A DNA stretch of 35,830 bases from Deltaproteobacteria bacterium. Lineage in GTDB: Bacteria; Myxococcota_A; UBA796; CAJQPC01. The stretch is from the NCBI GenBank assembly GCA_016717595.1, contig JADKFE010000059.1:1-35830 (forward strand), read 5' to 3'. The translations under genes were made by a program, and so were the position numbers. Below, one piece after another: positions 16,737-25,099 of the stretch. Under the pieces are notes generated by a model. It made no database searches and was not told the DNA's origin. It saw only the letters and a program-made list of their open reading frames with translations. Every line of letters begins with the position of its first letter. The first letter of the stretch is position 1.

Positions 16737-19421
16737 ATGCTCCTCGGGCTCTTCCTCCTCGCGTGTGGGGCCGACCGCCCCGGCGTCGCCGATCTAGACG
16801 CTCCGCGTCCGGCGGACTCCGACCCGCACAACACCGACACCGCGGGTTCCGACGGCGACACTTCAGCGGGTGACAGCGGCGCGGACGCGTTGGTCTTCTA
16901 CGTGAGCCCCGATGGGGACGACGCGGCGGCGGGAGGCCGGGGCTCCCCCTGGGCCACCTTGAGCGGCGCCCAGGCCAACCTGCGGGCGCTGCGGGCGGCG
17001 GGCGCCCTGGATCGCCCCGTCGAGGTGGAGCTGGCCGCAGGCGCTTGGTCGCTCGCTGCGCCTTGGACCTTCACCGCTGACGACTCGGGCACGGCGGATG
17101 CGCCGGTCACCTGGCGGGCCCCGGAGGGCGAGGAGGTGGTGCTCTCCGGCGGGCTGGAGATCGAGGGCTGGAGCGTGAGCGACGATGGGTGGACGGTCAC
17201 TCTGCCCGAGGGGACCCCGCCGCCTGCCCACCTGTGGGTGGACGGAGCGCGGCGTGTGCGGGCCCACGAGCCCGACGAGGGCTGGTTCACCACGGCGGAG
17301 ACGCCCGGGGACTACGGCAGCCTGATCTACGCCGAGGGCGACGTGGACCCCTCCTGGGATCTCTCCGCGGCGCTGGTGCACGTGGTCCACGACGCCTTCG
17401 GGGCCTGGGAGACCTCGCTCCTGCCCGTGGGTGACCACGACCCCGGTCGGCGCACCTTGACCTTGGCCGGGTCCTCCATGTGGGGGCAGCAGGCCGGCAA
17501 CCGATGGACGCTAGAGAACGTGCCCGAGGCCCTCGACGAGCCGGGCGAGTGGTTCTACGACGATGTCACACGAACCCTGCGTGTTCTCCCGCTGGAGGGC
17601 GAGTCGGCCGCCACGGCCTCCGTCGTCGTCCCCGTGCTCGACCACTTGCTGATTGTGCGCGGTGAGCCAGCGGCGGACGCCTACGTGGAGCACATCGCCT
17701 TCGAGGGGCTGAGCTTCCGCTACGCGGACTGGCGCCCCGACGAGGACGGCTACGCCGGGTGGCAGGCCGTGGTCACCGAGGGCGCCGCCGTTGAGGTGGT
17801 GGGCGGTCGTGGGCTGCGCTTTGAGGGCGTTGAGGTCGCCCATGTCGGCGCGCACGGGATCTGGCTCCGGGAGGGCACACGAGACACGGTCGTGCGCCAG
17901 GCGGAGGTCTGGGATCTGGGCGCGGGGGCGGTGCGCCTCGGCACCATCGACGAGGCGGACGACAGCGGCGGCAACACCGTGGACAACTGTTTTCTGCACC
18001 ACGGCGGCCGGACGCTGCCCGCGGGCGAGGGCGTCTGGATCGGCCAGTCCAGCCACAACACCGTCACCCACAACGAGATCGCCGACTTCTACTACACCGG
18101 CATTCAGGTGGGCTGGTACTGGGGATACTCCAGCTCAACCGCCGAGGACAACCAGATCACCTTCAACCATGTGCACACCATCGGCCAGGATGTGCTGTCG
18201 GATCTGGGCGGGATCTACACCCTGGGGGTCGCCCCCGGCACCGTCATCTCCGACAACGTCGTGCACGATATCTCGGCCTACCACGACTGGGGGGCCTTCG
18301 GACTGTACGCCGATGAGGGCACCAGCTTCGTCGACTTCACGCGTAACCTCGTCTTCAACGTCGAGTCGGCTGGTTTTCACCAACACTACGGCGAGGCCAA
18401 CGTCGTCTCAAACAACATCTTCGCGTTCGGCGGCTCAGCCCAGGTCCGTCGGTCTCGCGGAGAGGACCACGTCTCGTTCTACTTCTTGAACAACATCGTG
18501 TTCTTCGACAGCGGGGAGACCCTCTACACGGGGAGCTACTCCGACTGGACCACCGGAGACTATGTCTTTGAGTACAACGACTGGTATGGTGTTGGCGCCT
18601 GCGAGCTCGACTGGGCGGGCGCGAGCTGGGCCGAGTGGCAGGCCGCCGGCCAAGACAGCGCGTCGGTGGTCGCCGACCCGCTGTTCACCGACCCCTTCAA
18701 CCTAGACTTCACCTTGAAGGAGGGGTCACCGGCCGTCGCCATCGGGTTTGAGCCCCTTGACCCCGACGCCGCGGGCCTCTATGGCGAGCCGGGGTGGACC
18801 GAGCGGCCCGCCCAGTTTGTCTGGGCGCCTCAGACCCACACCGAGCCTCAAGGCGCCGGGTTTGGCGACGACTTCGAGACCACCGCTTTGGGTGACCCGC
18901 CCGCCGGGGCCACGGTCTACGGGACCGACGCCCGCGCCACCATCGGGGTCACCGAGGCCGAGGCCCACACCGGGGCCCGCGCGCTGGAGCTGCACGATCA
19001 GCCGGGGTTGGCGGCGTCTTATCTGCCGATGATGTGGTACTCACCCTCCCTGTGCGGCGCGGTCACCGGGCGCTTCGCCGTCAAGGTGGAGGACGGCGCG
19101 GTCTTCTACCACGAGTGGCGGGACTGGGCGGACTTCACGGGCTCCTACACGGCGGGGCCCTCGATCTGGATTCAGGACGGGGCGCTCAGCGTCGGCGGGA
19201 CCGCCCTGGCCTCGGTCCCCATGGGCGAGTGGCTGGAGGTGGAGATCCACCACGTCGTGGGGTCGAGCACCTGGGATCTCGACGTCACCGAGGCCGACGG
19301 CACCCTCCACAGCTTCACGGGGCTGCCCTCCTCGTCGCTGGGCCGCCTGAGCTGGATCGGGTTTGTGGCCCAGGGCGAGGTCGACGCCAAGATCTGGCTC
19401 GACGATCTGGCGTTCGAGTAG
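16737..19421 (+). CDS. Large right-handed beta-helix lipoprotein
   Basis: The product is 894 residues. A very short lipoprotein signal (MLLGLFLLACGAD) leads into an Asp/Thr/Ser-rich linker, then FYVSPDGDDAAAGGRGSPWA, the usual opening of right-handed parallel beta-helix (pectate-lyase-like) proteins. The middle (about 330-640) has many Asn/Asp/Gly-rich coils such as HNTVTHNEIADFYYTGIQVG and NNIVFFDSG. The C-terminal 200 residues look like a concanavalin-like jelly-roll domain (SLCGAVTGRFAVKVEDG ... WIGFVAQGEVDAKIWLDDL). Likely a surface carbohydrate-binding or carbohydrate-cleaving protein; catalytic residues cannot be assigned. No gene follows closely. Confidence 0.87.
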   Translation: MLLGLFLLACGADRPGVADLDAPRPADSDPHNTDTAGSDGDTSAGDSGADALVFYVSPDGDDAAAGGRGSPWATLSGAQANLRALRAAGALDRPVEVELAAGAWSLAAPWTFTADDSGTADAPVTWRAPEGEEVVLSGGLEIEGWSVSDDGWTVTLPEGTPPPAHLWVDGARRVRAHEPDEGWFTTAETPGDYGSLIYAEGDVDPSWDLSAALVHVVHDAFGAWETSLLPVGDHDPGRRTLTLAGSSMWGQQAGNRWTLENVPEALDEPGEWFYDDVTRTLRVLPLEGESAATASVVVPVLDHLLIVRGEPAADAYVEHIAFEGLSFRYADWRPDEDGYAGWQAVVTEGAAVEVVGGRGLRFEGVEVAHVGAHGIWLREGTRDTVVRQAEVWDLGAGAVRLGTIDEADDSGGNTVDNCFLHHGGRTLPAGEGVWIGQSSHNTVTHNEIADFYYTGIQVGWYWGYSSSTAEDNQITFNHVHTIGQDVLSDLGGIYTLGVAPGTVISDNVVHDISAYHDWGAFGLYADEGTSFVDFTRNLVFNVESAGFHQHYGEANVVSNNIFAFGGSAQVRRSRGEDHVSFYFLNNIVFFDSGETLYTGSYSDWTTGDYVFEYNDWYGVGACELDWAGASWAEWQAAGQDSASVVADPLFTDPFNLDFTLKEGSPAVAIGFEPLDPDAAGLYGEPGWTERPAQFVWAPQTHTEPQGAGFGDDFETTALGDPPAGATVYGTDARATIGVTEAEAHTGARALELHDQPGLAASYLPMMWYSPSLCGAVTGRFAVKVEDGAVFYHEWRDWADFTGSYTAGPSIWIQDGALSVGGTALASVPMGEWLEVEIHHVVGSSTWDLDVTEADGTLHSFTGLPSSSLGRLSWIGFVAQGEVDAKIWLDDLAFE

Positions 19422-19457
19422 GGACACGGGCGCCCCTCGTCAGTCCAGTCAGGGCTC

Positions 19458-19535
19458 CGGTGTTTTGGGGTGTCGTGCTGATCGGTACGAATTGTGAGCA
19501 GCCAGAGGCCTCTGGGGGGTCAAGTAAAAACACCG
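19458..19535. repeat. Nested inverted repeats after the beta-helix gene
   Basis: Nine-base arms CGGTGTTTT (19458-19466) and AAAACACCG (19527-19535) enclose a perfect 14-base palindrome, CCAGAGGCCTCTGG (19502-19515). The inner palindrome may act as a terminator stem. The outer arms could form a larger cruciform. Confidence 0.45.
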
Positions 19536-19630
19536 TTGGGTACGGAAACTGCGGGTGGCGTGGTCAAGGGGTCGGCCGAGCGCCGCCCATGGCGGACGCG
19601 TCACGTTGGCGTTGACCACCGCCCGATCAT

Positions 19631-19648
19631 GTGCTATTTTTTTAGCAC
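19631..19648. promoter_or_regulatory. Candidate BlaI-type operator before the AgmX-like gene
   Basis: GTGCTATTTTTTTAGCAC is an 18-base dyad with two perfect six-base arms. A related site, TAGCAC with a degenerate partner, overlaps the start of the BlaI-like gene at 21431-21448. The shared arms suggest that one repressor controls both. Confidence 0.6.
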
Positions 19649-19673
19649 GTCAACCCACCGCCCCGGAGCTCCG

Positions 19674-20216
19674 ATGTCGTTCAACCGCGCCGCTGCCCTC
19701 ACCACCGCCCTCACGCTCACCGCCTGCGGCTCGACGGTCGTCGAGCCCCCGCCCGCCGCCGCGGGCGACGTCGCCGTTACGGGTGAGGTCGCCGCCGTGG
19801 GCGACGTCGCCTTCGCCCCGCCGCGCCCCGCCGACCGCGCCGCCGACCCGATGGACCCTGCGGGCGGTGTTGCGGTGCGCCTCGGCGAGCCCTACACCCC
19901 GGTGCCCGAGGGGCCCTGGGCGCTGCCCGAGGGCGACCACTCCGGCGTGCTGGCCGAGCTTCAGCACAACGCCGGCTACCTGGAGCGCTGCTGGCAGAGC
20001 CGGGCGAGCGAGGCGCGGACGGGCTCGATCGTGATTCACGCCCACATCGGCGCCGATGGCCTCGTGACCGGCCAGTGCGTCACCGAGGACGGCGTCGGCG
20101 ACCGCGAGCTGCTGCGGTGCGCCAACGACCTCATCGCGATGGGGCGTTACCCCCAGCACGGCGAAGAGTCCGTGGACGTCGTGATCCCCCTTCACTTCGG
20201 CGGCGGGGCGGGCTGA
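19674..20216 (+). CDS. Lipoprotein with AgmX/PglI-type C-terminal domain
   Basis: The product is 180 residues. A lipobox (TLTAC) is followed by a Pro/Ala-rich linker of about 80 residues and a C-terminal domain (about 95-178) with HNAGYLERCWQSRASE, GSIVIHAHIGADGLV and VVIPLHFGG. This is the TonB-C-like module often called AgmX/PglI C-terminal, frequent in myxobacteria. It usually sits in cell-envelope proteins linked to motility or secretion; the exact partner is unknown. GGAG lies before ATG 19674, and the BlaI-type dyad lies about 26 bases upstream. It overlaps the convergent M56 peptidase gene by 25 bases at its 3' end. Confidence 0.82.
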   Translation: MSFNRAAALTTALTLTACGSTVVEPPPAAAGDVAVTGEVAAVGDVAFAPPRPADRAADPMDPAGGVAVRLGEPYTPVPEGPWALPEGDHSGVLAELQHNAGYLERCWQSRASEARTGSIVIHAHIGADGLVTGQCVTEDGVGDRELLRCANDLIAMGRYPQHGEESVDVVIPLHFGGGAG

Positions 20217-21064
20217 CACTCCAGCGCCTCGGTCGAGGTTGTCCAGAGGGCCTGCGCGCCCAGGGTGGGCAGGGCCAGCACGCTGAGGCCACCGCAGAGC
20301 GCCAGCGCCGCCGCCCGCCGGGGGCTGCGGTGGCGGCGGTCGAGCACCGCGCGCACCCGCGCCCCCAACGACGGCCCACCCACGCCGAGCCCCGGCCCGG
20401 AGGCTGGCGCCAAGGAGAGCAGCAGCGCGGCGTAGTCCGAGGGGCGGGCCCCGGCGGCGAGGGCCGCGTCATCGGCGGCGTGCTCGGCCTCGGCCGCCAC
20501 CCGCGCGCGGGCCCACCACACCGCCGGGTGAAACCAGAAGACGGCCTGCACCACCCCGGTCGCCAGATGCACCAGCCAGTCGCCGCGGCGGATGTGGGCG
20601 CGCTCATGGGCCAGGACGGCGTGAAGCGCCGGGGGCGCCCAGCCCTTGGCCACGGCGGGCAGCAGCACGACCGGTCGCCACATCCCCCAGGTGAGCGGCC
20701 CGTGGAGGCCCTCGACGAAGTGAAGCCCGGGGTGATCAGGGTCGGGGGCGGCGCGCGCGGTGAGTCGGCGCAGGGCCCACAGGTCGGCGAGGAGGGCGGT
20801 GAGGCCGATTGTGGCGCCGATCGCCCAGACGGCGAGCGCCGGGCCCGCGTCGAGGGCCACCTCCGCGCCACGAAGGGCCGCCAGCGGCACGAGCAGGGGC
20901 GCGCCGAGCAGCGCCACCAGCCACACGGCGTGTCGTTGGGCCGCCGAGGCCCAACGAAGCGGCCCCGCGGTGAGCAGCCCGGCGCTGAGGAGGCCCACAG
21001 TCGCCTTCAGAGAGCCGTCGAGCAGCGCGCCAGCGGCGATGGCGAGCAGCGGGGGCGTGTTCAT
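20192..21064 (-). CDS. BlaR1-type M56 family membrane metallopeptidase
   Basis: The product is 290 residues. Several hydrophobic segments occupy the first 110 residues and another pair follows about residue 245. The zinc-peptidase motif is HERAH in AVLAHERAHIRRGDW, followed by the downstream Glu region EAEHAADDAAL, as in peptidase family M56. It ends after the membrane segments and lacks the penicillin-binding sensor domain of true BlaR1/MecR1, so its signal need not be a beta-lactam. It should cleave or trigger loss of the neighbouring BlaI-type repressor. Its start overlaps the repressor stop by four bases. Confidence 0.88.
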   Translation of the reverse strand: MNTPPLLAIAAGALLDGSLKATVGLLSAGLLTAGPLRWASAAQRHAVWLVALLGAPLLVPLAALRGAEVALDAGPALAVWAIGATIGLTALLADLWALRRLTARAAPDPDHPGLHFVEGLHGPLTWGMWRPVVLLPAVAKGWAPPALHAVLAHERAHIRRGDWLVHLATGVVQAVFWFHPAVWWARARVAAEAEHAADDAALAAGARPSDYAALLLSLAPASGPGLGVGGPSLGARVRAVLDRRHRSPRRAAALALCGGLSVLALPTLGAQALWTTSTEALECQPAPPPK

Positions 21065-21432
21065 CGGCCGTCTCGGCGGGCGCTGGCGATGGCGGCCTCC
21101 AGGGCCTCCCGCTCGCCCGGGGCCAAGGAGGCGTCCGAGACGAGCGCCAGGGCCGCCCGCGCGGGCGAGCCCGCGAAGAAGGTCTCCACCACACGCCAGA
21201 GCGCCGCCCGACTGGCCGCCTCTTGGCCCTCGGTGGGCGCGTAGACGTACCGTTTTCCCTCGGCCGTGTGCCGGAGGTGGCCCTTGGTCTCGAGGGTGGT
21301 CATGAGCGCGCGCACGGTGGAGTAGGTGGGCGGATCCTCGAGCTCGGCCCGCACCTCGCCGACCGTCGCGCGGCCGACGCGGTGGAGGATGTCCATGATC
21401 TGCCGTTCGCGGCGGGAGAGGGGGTCAGTCAT
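21061..21432 (-). CDS. blaI: BlaI/MecI-family transcriptional repressor
   Basis: The product is 123 residues from ATG 21432 (MTDPLSRRERQIMDILHRVG). The winged helix carries VGEVRAELEDPPTYSTVRAL and the wing GHLRHTAEGKRYVYAP, all typical of the Penicillinase_R family. The C-terminal helices would make the dimer and hold the site cleaved by the M56 partner. Longer open reading upstream is non-homologous. Its start lies within a degenerate copy of the dyad found at 19631, so it probably represses itself and the AgmX-like gene. The symbol reflects the family, not a shown role in resistance. Confidence 0.88.
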   Translation of the reverse strand: MTDPLSRRERQIMDILHRVGRATVGEVRAELEDPPTYSTVRALMTTLETKGHLRHTAEGKRYVYAPTEGQEAASRAALWRVVETFFAGSPARAALALVSDASLAPGEREALEAAIASARRDGR

Positions 21433-21448
21433 GCGAGATTTATAGCAC
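21431..21448. promoter_or_regulatory. Second BlaI-type operator, overlapping the blaI start codon
   Basis: The right arm TAGCAC is exact and the left arm ATGCGA matches GTGCTA at four of six bases, with the same six-base spacing as at 19631. On the minus strand a TATAAA ends six bases before the ATG, so repressor binding would cover the promoter and the start of a leaderless message. Confidence 0.5.
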
Positions 21449-21648
21449 ACTGCGCGCCGCGCCGGGGGTTGCCTCACGACGGGCTTGGGGCCCCACACAC
21501 AAAGCGCCACCCGACGCGGCCTCTCGTTCAGATGGATGGATCGGCGCCTCACTCTGATGTCCCGGCCCGACCACCAGACGCCTCCACCCACAAGAGAGCG
21601 CTGGCTCGGTTCTTGCAATCCCGGGTGGTGATGAACCCAGGAGACAAG

Positions 21649-22758
21649 ATGACCCCTCTGACCGCGCCGATGGCCGCGCTGCTCCTCACGAACGGCGCTT
21701 GCGCCCAGGCCACCGAGCCCTCGGGCCTAGACGCCGCCCTCGGCGAGGTCGCCTGGCCTGAGGAGGAGGCCCTCACCGCGCGCATCGCCGCGGCGAGCCG
21801 CCAGGAGGTCATTGATCGTTACCCCCCCGATCGGCCCCCCGCGCGCCGGGATGTCCACGCAAAGGCGCACGGCTGCGTCTTCGCCACGTTTCGTGTCGAG
21901 CCCGAGCTGCCCGAGGGGCTCACCCACGGCCTGTTTATCCCCGGCTCGAGCTACAACGCCTGGATCCGGTTCTCCAACGGCAACGGGGACCCCACCCGCG
22001 CCGACGCCCGCGGCGACGTGCGCGGCATGGCGATCAAGCTCACGGGCGTGCCCGGCGACAAGATCCTCCCCGCAGAGCGCCACGCGACCACCCAGGACTT
22101 CATCCTCATCAGCAACCCCACGTTCTTCGCCGATGATCCGGCCCGGTACGCCAAGTTTATCGAGCGGAGCTCAAGCAAAAACCCCCTCGTCAAGGTGATC
22201 GCGCCCCTCGCGCTGGGGTGGAAGGGCCTGAACATCGCCCGGCGCACCGTCTCCAAGCGTATCGCCTCTCCCTTTGAGACCCGGTACTGGTCGACCGTGC
22301 CGTCCCAGCTCGGCGTCGGGACTGGGCGTCAGGCCGTCAAGTACTCCGCCCGCCCGTGCATCCCCGGGACCTCGACGATCCCGGCCAATCCGGGGCCCAA
22401 TTTCCTCCGCGAGGCGATGGTCTCCGCGCTGGCCGCGGGGGAGGTGTGCTTCGACTTTCTGGTTCAGGCGCGCGCCCCGGGGATGAGCGTCGAGGACTCG
22501 CGCACCGAGTGGACTGAGGCGGCGGCGCCCTTCGTCAAGGTCGCGACCATCACGATCCCACGACAGGTGTTCACGACGCCGGCCCAAGAGGCCTTCTGCG
22601 AGGCCCTGTCGTTCACGCCCTGGCACTCCCTCCCCGAGCACCGGCCCCTCGGCGGCGTCAACCGGGTCCGCAGGGTGGTCTATGAGGCGGTGAGCGAGGT
22701 GCGGCACGAGCTCAACGGCGCGGCGCGCGCGGAGCCCTCCGGCGTCGAGCGGTTCTAG
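21649..22758 (+). CDS. Secreted catalase-family (heme-binding-like) protein
   Basis: The product is 369 residues. ATG 21649 follows AGGAG by five bases; an in-frame ATG at 21631 is less favoured. A hydrophobic N-terminus (MAALLLTNGACAQA) suggests export. Catalase-superfamily features are VHAKAHGCVFATF (distal His region), AWIRFSNGNGDPTRADARGD, RGMAIKL and QDFILISNPTFFADDPARYA. The protein is shorter than classical catalases and belongs to the catalase-related group that may have peroxidase or fatty-acid hydroperoxide activity rather than true catalase activity. Divergent from blaI with a 216-base gap. Neighbouring Cys-rich and AhpD-like genes fit a stress-response setting. Confidence 0.83.
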   Translation: MTPLTAPMAALLLTNGACAQATEPSGLDAALGEVAWPEEEALTARIAAASRQEVIDRYPPDRPPARRDVHAKAHGCVFATFRVEPELPEGLTHGLFIPGSSYNAWIRFSNGNGDPTRADARGDVRGMAIKLTGVPGDKILPAERHATTQDFILISNPTFFADDPARYAKFIERSSSKNPLVKVIAPLALGWKGLNIARRTVSKRIASPFETRYWSTVPSQLGVGTGRQAVKYSARPCIPGTSTIPANPGPNFLREAMVSALAAGEVCFDFLVQARAPGMSVEDSRTEWTEAAAPFVKVATITIPRQVFTTPAQEAFCEALSFTPWHSLPEHRPLGGVNRVRRVVYEAVSEVRHELNGAARAEPSGVERF

Positions 22759-23012
22759 GCGATGGCGGCTCCCAGGGAGCTTGATGGCCGGGTGGCCCCA
22801 AACGCTCCAAGATTGGAGGGGATGTTGACCGTGCGCGCTCGTTGAGCGTGGACGACCTCCATCAAAACGGGGCGTGAGCGGCATCAATTGGATGGGATTC
22901 ATCTGTGCGGCCCGCTACGATCCCGCTCTGGCCGACATTTCGATATTGGCACACCTATTGCAATTGAATTTCCCGTCCGAACCTCGGGCGCAGTCAAACC
23001 CCTGGAGATCCT
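22759..23012. promoter_or_regulatory. Upstream region of the copper-storage-like gene
   Basis: This 254-base gap is AT-richer near 22930-22980. It contains CTATTGC at 22955-22961, identical to one arm of the LysR operator at 24400-24420, within an ATTGCAAT palindrome. A short GCTCCC-A-GGGAGC palindrome at 22768-22780 lies just after the catalase-like gene. Confidence 0.3.
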
Positions 23013-23420
23013 GTGCAACATCCCGAATCGTCCGGCAACCATCACCCCTCAAAGCCCGCGCTGTCGGCCGACATGAAGGCTTGCCTCGACGCTTGCCGCG
23101 CGTGCACCGTGGCGTGCCTCGCCTGCGCGAAGGCCTGCGCTGCCGAGAAGGACGCCGCGAACCTCCAGACGTGCATCCGGCTGGACCAGGACTGCGCGAG
23201 CGTGTGCACCGCGCTCGGCGATGTGCTCGCCCGTGGCGCGCCGCCGAACGCGGCCATGCTCGACGCGCTCCTGGGCGCCTGCATCGCCTCGTGCGGCGCG
23301 TGCGCGAAGGAGTGCGACATGCACGGCAAGATGGGCATGGCGCATTGCGCCGCGTGCGCGGAGGCCTGCCGCGCCTGTGAGAGCGCCTGCCAGCAGCTCA
23401 AGGGCGTCGCGCAGGCCTAG
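23013..23420 (+). CDS. Cys-rich four-helix-bundle protein (DUF326, copper-storage Csp-like)
   Basis: The product is 135 residues with a GTG start at 23013, preceded by GGAG at a good distance. It has about 20 Cys, mostly spaced CxxC and CxxxC along helices (CLDACRACTVACLACAKAC, CIASCGACAKECDMH, CAACAEACRACESAC). This is the DUF326 pattern shared by the Csp copper-storage proteins, where Cys line the core of a four-helix bundle and hold Cu(I). There is no signal peptide, so the cytosolic Csp3-like type is most likely. Metal binding is inferred from family pattern. Confidence 0.87.
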   Translation: MQHPESSGNHHPSKPALSADMKACLDACRACTVACLACAKACAAEKDAANLQTCIRLDQDCASVCTALGDVLARGAPPNAAMLDALLGACIASCGACAKECDMHGKMGMAHCAACAEACRACESACQQLKGVAQA

Positions 23421-23495
23421 ACCCCGGGTGCTGACGTCGGCGGGGATCCGGCGTCACACCTTGCTCCATCGGCGATCGTGATGGACGCGACCGCG

Positions 23496-24395
23496 TCACA
23501 TCGCCACGAACCGCCAGTCGCAGGTCTCGACGATGAGGTCCACGAACGCCCGCACCTTCGCGGAGAGCAGGCGGGTCGACGGAAAGACGACCTGGATGGG
23601 CAGGGGCGCCTCTTCGTGTTGGGGCAACACCACCACGAGCTTGCCGGCGCGCACGTCGTCCGCCACCTGGTAGGCGAGCACCTGGGTGATGCCGCCGCCG
23701 AGGCGCGCGTGGCCGATGGCGGCATCCGCGCTGTTGGTGGTGAGGCGAGGGGTGATCCCGATCCGTCGGGCCTCCCCGTGCTCGGTCAGGCGCCACTCCG
23801 CGGCGGTCGAGCGGGGGTTGAACTGGATGGTGTCGTGGTCGGCCAGGGCGGCCAGGGACTCGGGCGCTCCGCGGGCGTCGAGGTAGCGGGGTGACGCGAC
23901 GAGCACACGACGTGTGGCGCCGATGGCCCGCGAGACCAGAGTCGTGTCGTCCTGACGACCGATGCGCACGGCGGCGTCTACGCCGTCTTCCACGAGGTTG
24001 ACGTTGCGGTCGCCCAGCGTCAGCTCGCAGCTCACCTCGGGGTGTCGGCTCAGGTAGGCGCACACCACGGGCGCGACGTGTTGGCGCCCAAACACCACCG
24101 GCGCGGCGATCACGAGGTGGCCCGTGGGCGCGCTGCGCTCGGCCTGGGCCGATTCTTCGGCCTCATGGACGTCAGCGAGGATCTGGCGCGCCCGCACCAG
24201 ATAGCGGCTGCCGACATCGGTGAGGGTGACCGAGCGGGTCGTGCGCTGCAGGAGGCGCGCGCCCAGGTGCTCTTCGAGGGCGGCGATCGACCGAGTGACC
24301 GCCGACGGGGACACCTTGAGCCGGCGCGCGGCCTGGGTGAACCCGCCTTGGTCGACGACAGAGACGAAGGTGGTCATCGCGTGCAGACGGTCCAT
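23496..24395 (-). CDS. LysR-family regulator of the divergent AhpD/CMD operon
   Basis: The product is 299 residues from ATG 24395. The helix-turn-helix lies at about residues 16-60 (GGFTQAARRLKVSPSAVTRS) and the substrate-binding domain runs from about 90 to the end. The start lies directly next to a perfect palindrome in the intergenic region, so it should control itself and the divergent operon. This pairing of a LysR regulator with CMD, NTF2-like and PNPOx genes is common in proteobacteria. The inducer is unknown; a reactive electrophile is one possibility. Confidence 0.92.
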   Translation of the reverse strand: MDRLHAMTTFVSVVDQGGFTQAARRLKVSPSAVTRSIAALEEHLGARLLQRTTRSVTLTDVGSRYLVRARQILADVHEAEESAQAERSAPTGHLVIAAPVVFGRQHVAPVVCAYLSRHPEVSCELTLGDRNVNLVEDGVDAAVRIGRQDDTTLVSRAIGATRRVLVASPRYLDARGAPESLAALADHDTIQFNPRSTAAEWRLTEHGEARRIGITPRLTTNSADAAIGHARLGGGITQVLAYQVADDVRAGKLVVVLPQHEEAPLPIQVVFPSTRLLSAKVRAFVDLIVETCDWRFVAM

Positions 24396-24399
24396 CAGA

Positions 24400-24420
24400 C
24401 TATTGCACCACACGCAATAG
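24400..24420. promoter_or_regulatory. Perfect LysR-type operator palindrome
   Basis: CTATTGC (24400-24406) and GCAATAG (24414-24420) form perfect seven-base arms around seven bases, containing the T-N11-A signature of LysR boxes. It sits five bases from the lysR start and about 100 bases before the divergent operon. On the minus strand it also supplies TGCAAT six bases before the lysR ATG, so binding would block that promoter. Confidence 0.78.
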
Positions 24421-24521
24421 AGATGTGTCAAGGGTCGAGATTGATGAAACACTCGCGATGAACCATGTTGAGGGGGCGTTGCAGGACTGTCCTGTCCGAC
24501 GTTCAACCCCAGGAGCCCACC

Positions 24522-25097
24522 ATGTCCCGCATCCCTACGCCCAGCTCAATCGAGACCTCTCCCGCGGCGTCGCAGCCGCTGTTACAGGCCGTGCAGGCGC
24601 AGCTCGGGAGCGTGCCCAACCTCTTCCGCATCGTCGGCAACAGCCCGGCCGCCCTTGAGGGCTACCTGGCCCTGAGCGGCGCCTTGGGCAAGGGCCACCT
24701 GGAGCCCAAGACCCGGGCGCGCCTCGCGCTCACCGTCGCCGAGGCCAACGGCTGCGCCTACTGCCTCTCCGCGCACACCTTCCTCGGTCGTAAGGTCAAC
24801 CGCCTCGACGACGTGGAGCTAGAGGCCAACCGCCAGGCCAGATCATCCGACCCCAAGGCCGAGGCGGCCCTCACCTTCGCGGCGCGGCTGGTCGAGACCC
24901 GGGGCCACGTCACGGCCGCGGAGGTCGAGGCCGTGAGGGCGGCGGGGCATGACGACGCCGCCGTGGTCGAGATCGTGCTGCATGTCGCGTTGAACACGCT
25001 GACCAACTACGTCAACAGCGCGTTTGGCACCGAGGTGGACTTCCCGGTGGTGGCGCCGCTTGGCCCGCTCAACCTTCGCCCAGTCAAGGCGGACTGA
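24522..25097 (+). CDS. Carboxymuconolactone decarboxylase / AhpD-family protein
   Basis: The product is 191 residues. AGGAG at 24511-24515 supports ATG 24522. The domain carries the redox pair and proton relay of AhpD-like proteins in ANGCAYCLSAHTFLGRK (CxxC with downstream His). The N-terminal VPNLFRIVGNSPAALEGYLA is typical of the peroxidase-related branch. It probably acts as a small disulfide reductase or peroxidase, with hydroperoxides as likely substrates. First gene of a three-gene operon; only two bases separate its stop from the next ATG. Confidence 0.9.
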   Translation: MSRIPTPSSIETSPAASQPLLQAVQAQLGSVPNLFRIVGNSPAALEGYLALSGALGKGHLEPKTRARLALTVAEANGCAYCLSAHTFLGRKVNRLDDVELEANRQARSSDPKAEAALTFAARLVETRGHVTAAEVEAVRAAGHDDAAVVEIVLHVALNTLTNYVNSAFGTEVDFPVVAPLGPLNLRPVKAD

Positions 25098-25099
25098 CC

